A stretch of 64,000 nt of DNA from Aldrovandia affinis (Eukaryota; Chordata; Actinopteri; Notacanthiformes; Halosauridae), in assembly GCA_029706075.1 (NCBI GenBank), contig JAINUG010000196.1, positions 395,501 through 459,500 of the forward strand. Direction: 5' to 3'. The position numbers and the translations under genes are program-made. Below are positions 56,337 to 64,000 of the stretch, piece after piece. How positions within the stretch are numbered: the first letter of the stretch is position 1; each line of letters begins with the position of its first letter. The notes beneath the pieces are model-generated. The model had not been told where the DNA came from. It worked only from the letters and a program-made list of their open reading frames with translations, and did not search any database.

Positions 56337-58405
56337 TCAAAAAACGAAAGTTTACGTTTCTTGACATACAATCAATTTATACAGCAGGATATTTATATAT
56401 GAATCAAACCTGCAACCTTTGTGTTTCAAGTGAGGTTCCCTAACCATTATGCTACACTGCCACTACACTGTAAACTTAAAATCAGAAGCCAAATATTTTT
56501 TAGCTTTGTTAAAAAGTCTATGACCACTTGAATACTTGTAATTGTAATTATTTATATCTTAGTTAACTTGATATCAACAGGTGGTGTGTGGAATAGAAAT
56601 GAGAGGCTTATTTTCAAAAAGCTCAGCTCCAGCTTTCTCTGATCCTCTGGCTTCAGATCAGTACAATGTGAGGCCATCACATAGTGGAGCAAAAAAAATT
56701 AAACCCATTAAGTACGCTGGAAACGGCAGCAGGCTGGGTCCAGAAATACACAAAGGCTTTCACAAGTGTTTACTTCCTGCTGGGTAATTGCAATAGCGGG
56801 AGAGAGGAGTGCTTCTTGCGGAGCCCACGTACCGCCTCGGCTGCACTAGGGAGCCCGCTGTGGGTGGCTGCAAAAAAAGTAAGACATAGACTGAGAACGC
56901 AAACAACGGCCTTGGACAGGTGACATTTTTCTGCAGGAGCTCCCTGCTGGGGGGGGGAGGGCGGACATCTCCACACTCCAGAACAATCTTATTAAAACAT
57001 TTGAAAAAAACAAACGAACTTTGAGTCACTCTTCATCTGTCCCAGCTTAAGAGTAGTGGCCATTCGTGCAGAGCTTGTGATGATCTCTGTCGCAGTGCAA
57101 ACTGGAGCATGCCCCAACCATCTGCTTTAGAGCAAGTGAACTTACATGATTTATTTTGTTAGAAGATGTAATTTGTTTTGTGCCAGGTTTTCTAATACTT
57201 GTTTTGTTCTAATTTATGTAATATAATTTTACTGCAACTATTTAGATAAATTCTTTACGAGGATAAAACCTCAAAGACCTGTGTTGGATATCCATGCCCC
57301 TCAGGTGTAGCTAATCTTGTCCCCACCTTCAAATCCAGTGCAACATTTCAGACTAGCACAAAGATGAGTCATTTCAAATGTAATTATTCATCAGGCTTGT
57401 CCCTTTATGCTGCTGTTCGCAATACACTGTAATAAGGGTGTCAACGTCAAATGCAAAGTCACAAAAAAAATAATGTCCCAATTCAAGGCCGGGTACTCTA
57501 GGAGAATAGCTGCTCTTTACCTTTGGTGAAGTCTATGATCATTGATAATGTGGGAATCCTGGTCACTTTAAGGACCTAATGAACAAGCAAGAGTTCCAAT
57601 GTTTACTATGCGCTTCGTATTCCCAACAACAGTAAAGATGTCATTCTCCTGGGTCTATGAGATATGAGACTATGTTTCACATAGGACAGTTTTGTATCCT
57701 TGTGATGGTTAATGTTTGCTTCAAAATAAGTCCATACCCTTCATTCTCCGATAAGTATTAGCCCCCCATGAATAACAACCAACGCCACCTGTAATATGAT
57801 CATGTGGCATGATCCAGGGGCATAATTGATACTACTTCCCTCCATATATGCTTGGTCTAAGGTCCTAGCTAATGGGTTATCCTTTACAATAATATAATGG
57901 TTTCCTTTGGTTTGCATTTACTATCATGAATGTGCTATGTGCACATCGTGATGCTAATGAAGATGCACACGATTGAAGAAAGTGAGATTTTATAGCCATC
58001 AAAACGTTTTAGTATGTTTTCAGAAGTGGATAGAAATCATTGGGACAATTTGTCCACCATGGATAGGTTTTGGGACACTTGGAGCCCGCCGGGCACATCA
58101 CTCACTAATAGACCTCTAATTCATGAGCCCTTGCATCATTTTTGCAAAAACAAGTCTTTTTGCGCACACTTAGTTGCCATGTCGTTGTACACAAGAAAAC
58201 GATATGCCTACTTTATTGTATGTTTGATCTTCGGTCCTTTGCGATGTGTTCTTTCGACATGCTATTAGACACAAACACCCCCATAAACTACAATGCGTTT
58301 CCTTTCAAATGATACCAAATGTAGGCATGTAGCCATCACACATGAGCTATGAACTGTTATATTTGGGTATGTGAAGGCCCCACAAATAGGGGGTGACAGT
58401 TAAGG
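56337..58405. other. No recognised gene
   Basis: 56380-56460 resembles the degenerate repeat at 52195 (box B-like AAACCTGCAACCTTTGTG). An open frame at 58014-58268 has no domain. The remainder is unassigned. Confidence 0.4.
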
Positions 58406-58555
58406 GTCTCTGTGGCTCAGTTGGTAGAGCACGGCATTGGCAACGCTTAGGTTGTGGGTATGATCCCCACTGGGGCCACATATACTGAAAAATGTATGCA
58501 TTCACTACTGTAAGTCGCTTTGGATAAAAGCGTATGCTAAATGGCATATATTACA
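58406..58555 (+). mobile_element. tRNA-derived SINE with L2-type tail
   Basis: GGTCTCTGTGGCTCAGTTGG (box A), GTAGAGCACGGCATTGGCAA, GGTTGTGGGTATGATCCCCA (box B), and the tail TAAGTCGCTTTGGATAAAAG followed by CGTATGCTAAATGGCATAT. The tail matches the reverse complement of the L2 ends at 38458, 43175, 43770 and 49760. Confidence 0.85.
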
Positions 58556-59552
58556 AATGGCATATATTAAGGGGTTAATGTTTTCCTTGTTTTTCAAACT
58601 CAAAATCCATCAATGTGACAACAGCATTTTACCCCCCTCACTCTTTCCCCATTTACAATACTTATATATATATATGTAGCTACCATTCATTGGAGGCCCA
58701 TTGCAATTACATAGAGTATGCGATTCTAACCCAGTACAACTTTTTCTGTGTATTCATCTTCTTGAGTAGAGTATCGTACAACTCTTATCAGCTCTAAAAG
58801 CAATCTCTACCTTATATTCGCAGCAAATATCAGAGAACATTAGTGTGCTCTCAGCTTTCGAAAGGAAGTATTAAAGTATTCTCTGAGCAAGGTCAGATGA
58901 AGCTGTTATCATCAGATTTTCCAAGACTTCCTCACAACTGAGACTTAAATCAGCTATTTGGCTGAATAGAAGTAGAACAATGCAATACATGCAATACATG
59001 TATTATTTAAATATGTATTACTGGATTTCAATTGGGGTTTCTGTAATTTGAATAATATTAGTATTAGTAGTATCAAATATTTCAATATAAACCTCAGAAA
59101 CACATGCAAAAATTAGATAGACCAAAGTGAGGCTATAGACATTCCTCTGGCTGATGTTTTCCATGTATTTCTAATGATTTGCTTCCAAGAACATTGCCCG
59201 ATGTTGCAGTACGTGCTGTAAAGGAAATATTTTTACAGTGAGTTTCTTATCTAGAACATTTAGTAGTGAAAAGGACAACATGAAATGACACCAATATTTA
59301 TCAAAGAGGCTACGAGTAATTTGCAGGTGTGACTCATTACCTGAAAACTAAATTACCCAGAAGAGTCTGTCCAAAATCTTTAAATCCAAAGCATGACCGA
59401 TGCCATCTGCAGCTGCAATGCTGGCCACTTTACAAACCTCATTATTATATTCTTAGTGTGCAAACTTCGTTCCATAACTCAATAATCCAGACTCAGTCAA
59501 AGTGCATAATAAAAAAAAGAATAATAATAATATGTATATAGTGTATTATATA
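58556..59552. other. No recognised feature
   Basis: AT-rich with short simple repeats. No domain. Confidence 0.4.
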
Positions 59553-59554
59553 TA

Positions 59555-61085
59555 CAGTGCCTATAGAAAGTCATCATACCCTTTTGAAATAGTAACTTTT
59601 TTTGTCTTACAGCCTGAAATGAAAGTACATAAAATCCATCTTTCTCCAGCTTTATTTACACATTTTGCCTTACAACATTCAAGTGAAAAAAGGGCACAAT
59701 TTCTGATCATTAATAAAAAATGAAAAACTAGAATAACAGGGTTGGAAAAGTGATCAGTCCCCTTAGAATAACCATTATAAACTTGCTCAGGTATAACCAA
59801 TCACCTTCAAGATCACACACCAAGCTAATTGGCCTCCACCTGACATCAATTGTAGTGGTTTTGATTATTTCACAATAAAATCAGCTGTTCCTTGAGGATT
59901 CCACTCCTAGTAGTGCATGGTAATGCAAATAATTCACCATGGCTGGAAAGGTGCTTTCAAAAGGACTCCGGGATAAAGTTGTGGATAGGCACAAGTTAGG
60001 AGAAGGATATAAAAAGATTTCCAAGGCTTTAACTATCCCTCTGAGTACTGTTCAGAGTATTATTAAGAAGTGGAAGGCATATGGCACCACCCACACCTTG
60101 CCAAGATCGGGCCGTCCCTCCAAACTGGATGACCCAGCCAGTAAAAGATTGATCAGGGAAGCTACCAAGAGGCCAATGGCAGCCTTGAAGGAGTTACAAG
60201 TCTTAATGGCAGAGATTTGGCGATCTGTGCATGTGACAACAATCTCACAAGCTTTACACAAAGCTGGCCTGTATGGCAGGGTGGCAAGAAAGAAGCCTCT
60301 TCTGAAAAAGTGTCACACTGAGTCTCGTTTACGTTATGCGAAGAAACACATAGAAGATTCTGATGCCATGTGGCAAAAGGTTTTATGGTCAGATGAGACC
60401 AAGATTGAACTTTTTAGACTGAACTCCAAGCGCTATGTTTGGCGGAAACCAAACACAGCACACCACCCAAAACACACCATACCTACAGTGAAGCATGGTG
60501 GTGGCAGCATTATGTTGTGGGGGTGTTTCTCTTCAGCGAGGACTGGGCAATTGGTAAAATGGATGCTGCCAAGTACACCCAAATTCTTGAGGAAAACCTG
60601 CGGCCCTCTGCTAGACAGCTGAAGATGGGCAGGTGGTTCACCTTCCAGCACGACAACGACCCAAAACACACCGCCAAAAAAACTATGCGGTGGCTAAAGG
60701 ACAGGAAGGTGAGTGGCCTTGAGTGGCCTAGTCAGAGCCCTGACCTAAATCCGATAGAACATCTGTGAATGGACTTGAAGAGTGCAGTCTATCGCCGCTC
60801 ACCACGGAATTTGACTGAACTGGAACAGTTTTGCAAGGAAGAATGGGCAAATATTGCCCAATCTAGGTGCGCAAAGCTGGTAGAGACATATCCAAACAGA
60901 CAGATGGCTGTAATTAAAGCAAAAGGTGCCTCTGCAAAGTATTAAATCAGGGGACTGATCACTTTTCCAACCCTGTTATTCTAGTTTTTCATTTTTGATT
61001 CATTATCAGAAATTGTGCCCTTTTTTTCACTTGAATGTTGTAAGGCAAAATGTGTAAATAAAGCTGGAAAAAGATGGATTTTTAT
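59555..61085 (+). mobile_element. Tc1 element, right end truncated
   Basis: TA at 59553-59554 is followed by CAGTGCCTATAGAAAGTC. The left terminal region to about 59765 is repeated inverted at 60957-61085 (CTTTTCCAACCCTGTTATTC, GTAAGGCAAAATGTGTAAAT), a long inverted repeat of about 200 bp of which the outer 80 bp is missing on the right. The transposase lies between. Confidence 0.88.
59939..60945 (+). pseudogene. Tc1 transposase, one frameshift and one stop
   Basis: ATG 59939 starts MAGKVLSKGLRDKVVDRH. The paired helix-turn-helix region includes GYKKISKALTIPLSTVQSII and TISQALHKAGLYGRVARK. The first catalytic Asp is in VLWSDETKIELF. After [13 protein letters not shown] the frame shifts near 60550 and resumes with [16 protein letters not shown]. 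The second Asp is in [13 protein letters not shown] and the Glu in [14 protein letters not shown] replaces the usual Trp at about 60766. The frame continues MDLKSAVYRRSPRNLTELEQ to TAA at 60943-60945. The length of about 335 residues is normal for Tc1. Both defects are small, so it is a fairly recent but inactive copy. Confidence 0.9.
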
Positions 61086-61284
61086 ATGTTTCTAAAGCAA
61101 CATAAGAGATCTAACAGATTTTGAAAGATATCAAATAGTTGGTACTTGATTTGCAGGTGCATCAGTCAAAGAAATGGCAAAATTATGTAATGTGTCAAGG
61201 GGAACAGTGTCAACTATCATGACAGTATATACCAGTGGTGGGCCGTCAGGGCCTGCAAGGCCTTCTCTGCTGGCCTAAAAAATA

Positions 61285-61800
61285 TCTGAATCACAGACTG
61301 ATGTTAATTATATTTTTTCCATGAATACTTATTAAATAATTCCAAATGGTCTGTTCGCTTCCTTTCATAGCTTTTCTGGTTGCGCTGCTTCCAGACGTGT
61401 ATTTTCATATTAAAGCATTTTACCAATCACATTTCAGCCATCATTTGTTGCCAGGGTCAAAGAAATCTGCCTGGAGGCCTTCACAATCAGTTCTGCAGGC
61501 CCTGTAGCATAAAATAAGTGTTGATCAAACTGTTGCTTCAACCAATCAGATTTTGAGTTGGGGACACGAAGGCCTTCTAGAAGGCCTAGGTAACGTCAGC
61601 GTATTCACACCCTTTGATTGGATAGTCAGAGAGTGTCTGACTATGATGTAATGTGATTGGTTAAATGCTTTAATATGAAAATACACGTCTGGAAGCAGCG
61701 CAATCAGGGGAAAAGCTATGAAAGGAAGCGGACAGACCATTTGGAATTATTTAATAAGTATTCATGGACAAAATATAATTAACATCAGTCTGTGATTCAG
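61285..61800. repeat. Internal inverted repeat of the hAT (arms about 150 bp)
   Basis: 61285-61440 and 61650-61800 are near-exact reverse complements, for example AATACTTATTAAATAATTCC in the left arm and its complement in the right. Confidence 0.85.
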
Positions 61801-62004
61801 ACATTTGAGCGGACATTTTCATCCCTAAAGCGAATTAAAACTTATGCCAGAAATACGACAGGGCAGGCTCGACTTTCAGCATTAGCTTCAATGGCGATAG
61901 AAAAGGACTTCTTGATAGAACTGAAACACACGGATAATCTGTACGACAGAGTAATTGAACTCTTTTTGGGGAAAGAAAGGGGGATGGATTTTGTGTACAA
62001 ATAA
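61798..62004 (+). pseudogene. hAT transposase C-terminal dimerisation remnant
   Basis: The frame reads QTFERTFSSLKRIKTYARNT and RLSALASMAIEKDFLIEL, ending ERGMDFVYK at the stop at 62002. This is the last 60-70 residues of a hAT transposase (wording as in ZMYM1-like proteins). Everything upstream is missing. Confidence 0.82.
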
Positions 62005-62186
62005 TAAGGATTTTTGGTGAGTAAAATGTTGCTATTTTCCTAAATAATATTGCAATTTTATGAGGTTATTATTGATGATTTTTTATGTGTGTCGCAGCTG
62101 TAGCACCCCGGGTTTGTTTCTTCAGTAAAGGCATTTATTCTGGATACACGAGTTATCTATCTTCGATGTAACGGCAACGGGTGTTT

Positions 62187-62695
62187 GTTCGGTTTGTTTT
62201 TGCACTTTGTTTATTTATCTTTCTTCAGTCATGTTTCATTCTCGTTCTGTTCCACGTCTGTCATTGTTCCTGTTCGAGTTCCTCTCCTTGTCTTGTCATG
62301 CACTTTGGGAAATTCTATGTTTCGGTTTTTTAGGGAGGAGGAGGAACGCATAAAGAAATCTGCGTGCGAATAAAGCGGAACGTGAGAAGCGTACAGAGAT
62401 AGGACGAGAGAGAATGACAGCGATAGTTAGAAGCGTGAGATAATTAGTGATTAGTAGTGTTAGTAACTTAATCTAAATCCCTAATGTTAGTAGATTAGTT
62501 GGTTAGTACTATATACATCTAACTAATATATACAAAGTGTAATTAGAAAGTAAGAAGGAAGTAAAACGAGATTAGAAACGAAGACGGAAAAACCGAAACA
62601 TAGAATTTCCCAAAGTGCATGACAGAACGAGAATGAAACATGACTGAAGAAAGATAAATAAACAAAGTGCAAAAACAAACCGAACAGACACTCAA
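62187..62695. repeat. Second internal inverted repeat, possibly LTR-derived
   Basis: 62187-62333 (TGTTCGGTTTGTTTTTGCAC and CATGCACTTTGGGAAATTCT) is repeated inverted at 62590-62693. The left arm has about 45 extra bases. The spacer has TAGTAGATTAGTTGG-type wording like the LTR at 22730 read backwards, but I cannot prove an LTR. Confidence 0.75.
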
Positions 62696-63594
62696 AACAT
62701 AACAATAAGATGGCTTTTATAGCCATAAAATAGTTATTGAGGGGTGGATTGATTCAGACGGAGCACTACTGAAGGCCTAGGTGTGAAATGCACAGCCCGC
62801 CACTGGTATATACCAAAACTTCATCAGGACAGAGGAACAGTGGTTGCAAGTTGAATCCCACCGACAGGGATAGACGGACATGTAACAGGATAGTTGCTGA
62901 AAACCACAAAACAACAGCCTCAAAAATGATCACAGAAAGCTATGGTAGGGTTTCATTCGGAAACCTCTTGTAACCAGGATCAATGCACAACAACACATGA
63001 CCTGGTATAATGAGCACAAAATCTGGACTTCTGAGCAGTCAAAGAAAATAATATGGTCAGTGGAAGAAAGTAATATGGTCCAGATGTAGGAAAAATAGTT
63101 AAAGATGAGTAGTCTTTTACTCTTTTTCCTACATCTGGATGGGTTTATGGTTGGAGAAAGCCAAAGGAAGTCTTCAAACCATATTGCCTGTTCCCAACTG
63201 TTTAACATGGTGGTGGATCTGTTATGGTATGGGCAGCCATCTCGTGGGAGTCATTGAGTCCAATTATTACTCTTCATTGTAGAACTACGGCCAAGGAATA
63301 CAAAGCCATTTTAAATGACCAGGTGCACCCTATGGTGCAAACATTGTTTCCTCAAGATGTTCCCATGTTCCAAGACAATAACACCTCCTATACACACTGC
63401 TAAATGGATTGAAGAGTGGTTTCATGAACACCAGGATGAAGTCAAACACCTTCCATGGCTTCCCAAATCACCAGCTTTAAACTTTCAACAACATTCCAAG
63501 AAGGACTGAAGCTGTTCTGAAGGCAAAGGGCAGCTGAACTCTTTGTTAGTTAATAAAACAAATATTTTAGCCTTTATTTTGTCTACTCCCTGTA

Positions 63595-64000
63595 TAGTCT
63601 ATATATATATAATTAAGTTAAATACAAGTAAATTAATTAAAAGCTGAGTGTAATGGACTGAGTTGGTAATATAATAGGCCTGTAATATGGAACTTCAAAT
63701 AATCTTTTTGGAAAGATTGAACTATAATTCCATACTTTCTTACTTTTCTTTCTTTCTTTCTTTCCTTCTTTGTATGGCTTTGTGTTCTTAAAATGATTTA
63801 TGTTTGACACAAAGAGGTTTACCATGGAAGTATATGGTGCTATTCCAGTGCATTGTGTCTACGATTGTGATGATAATAGCACAGGGCAGGATGTCGACCA
63901 GGCAGTGAGTGATGTGCCACCCTTGCGCCCTGCAATGGATAAAGCCTGCCTTTTAGCTAAATCATCTGAGTCTCTGGTGAGCAATATATTCTCATTCTAC
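63595..64000. repeat. Unassigned sequence with a TTTC microsatellite (63736-63771)
   Basis: TTTCTTTCTTTCTTTCTTTC in AT-rich surroundings. No gene seen to the end of the window. Confidence 0.7.

Larger units (their letters stand above)
61233..62805 (+). mobile_element. hAT element inserted in the second Tc1
   Basis: An exact 8-bp duplication GTATATAC lies at 61225-61232 and 62806-62813. The left end CAGTGGTGGGCCGTCAGG and the reverse complement of the right end, CAGTGGCGGGCTGTGCAT, form the inverted termini. Inside are a hAT C-terminal coding remnant and two internal inverted-repeat pairs. Confidence 0.92.
61100..63508 (+). pseudogene. Tc1 transposase of a second family, interrupted and decayed
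   Basis: Before the hAT: GASVKEMAKLCNVSRGTVST is the first helix-turn-helix. After it: TKTSSGQRNSGCKLNPTDRD, RRTCNRIVAENHKTTASKMI, then a deletion, VSFGKPLVTRINAQQHMTWY, then VKHGGGS-type wording near 63208 and FPQDVPMFQDNN at about 63353 (second Asp). A KSPALN block near 63469 stands where the family has a Pro-Asp-Leu-Asn-Pro-Ile-Glu motif. Frames change several times. A 17-bp fold-back sits in the first-Asp region (63079-63139). Confidence 0.75.
61086..63592 (+). mobile_element. Second Tc1 element, left end missing, split by a hAT
   Basis: Transposase wording starts abruptly (RDLTDFERYQIVGT) where the first Tc1 breaks off. It is interrupted at 61233-62805 and ends in the terminus GTCTACTCCCTG at 63592, followed by TA (63593-63594). 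Its sequence family differs from the 59555 element. Confidence 0.8.

Noticed and set aside
55926..56371. Cys/Val-rich minus-strand proteins
   Set aside because: Translations of the CA microsatellite.
58014..58268. 84-codon open frame
   Set aside because: No recognisable motif. Single short frame in a repeat-rich region.
58406..58480. Functional tRNA gene
   Set aside because: Box A and box B are present but the sequence runs into a LINE-type tail and recurs at 2601, so it is a SINE.

Overview
The window looks like a gene-poor stretch of a teleost fish nuclear genome, either intergenic or inside a large intron. The evidence is its repeat content: fish-type Tc1 elements, several hAT elements with 8-bp target duplications, Ty3/Gypsy chromovirus copies, L1- and L2-type LINEs, tRNA-derived SINEs whose tail is shared with the local L2 family, a 5S rRNA-derived SINE, and long CA/GT microsatellites. 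I found no convincing host protein-coding gene, rRNA gene, functional tRNA gene or CRISPR array. Nearly every protein-like reading frame is a decayed transposon gene. I could not fix the species.

Layout, left to right. 158-6597 is a nest: a minus-strand L1 with a 23-bp target duplication contains a 3.8-kb element with 28-bp terminal inverted repeats (264-4091). That element carries a frameshifted basic-domain gene (1241-1919), many copies of a 12-bp motif, and a solo LTR (1925-2884) that itself holds minisatellites and a SINE. 7147-8155 is a non-autonomous inverted-repeat element. 9726-11359 is a TTAA-flanked piggyBac-like remnant. 11543-14750 is a minus-strand Gypsy copy with gag, protease, RT and RNase H but no integrase. 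19338-23654 is a plus-strand Gypsy chromovirus with RT, RNase H, integrase and chromodomain but no gag, between nearly identical LTRs. 24100-31985 holds a Tc1 fragment, an L2-like fragment split by another LINE (12-bp target duplication), and a plus-strand L2 LINE preceded by two 365-bp tandem units.

From 32 kb on: a locally duplicated 120-bp segment (32068 and 33333), SINEs, an inverted-repeat element (35532-36424), a hAT element (38221-40106) with an L2 inside it, a second short copy of the split LINE family (40421-40576), a 5S-derived SINE, a nearly complete decayed autonomous hAT (44024-46522), more L2 tails, a minus-strand solo LTR (50939-51440), SINEs, a 132-bp G-rich insert with a 13-bp target duplication, and two Tc1 termini. 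The right end (59555-63592) is a composite of two different Tc1 elements fused end to end, the second split by a hAT element with a perfect 8-bp target duplication.

The best candidate for something poorly described is the 264-4091 element: matched 28-bp termini, dispersed 12-bp direct and inverted motifs, and a gene with no transposase domain I recognise. The other informative signals are the tandem 5' units ahead of the L2 LINE, the Gypsy copy whose LTRs are nearly identical while its pol is full of frameshifts, and the exact nesting order recorded by target duplications.
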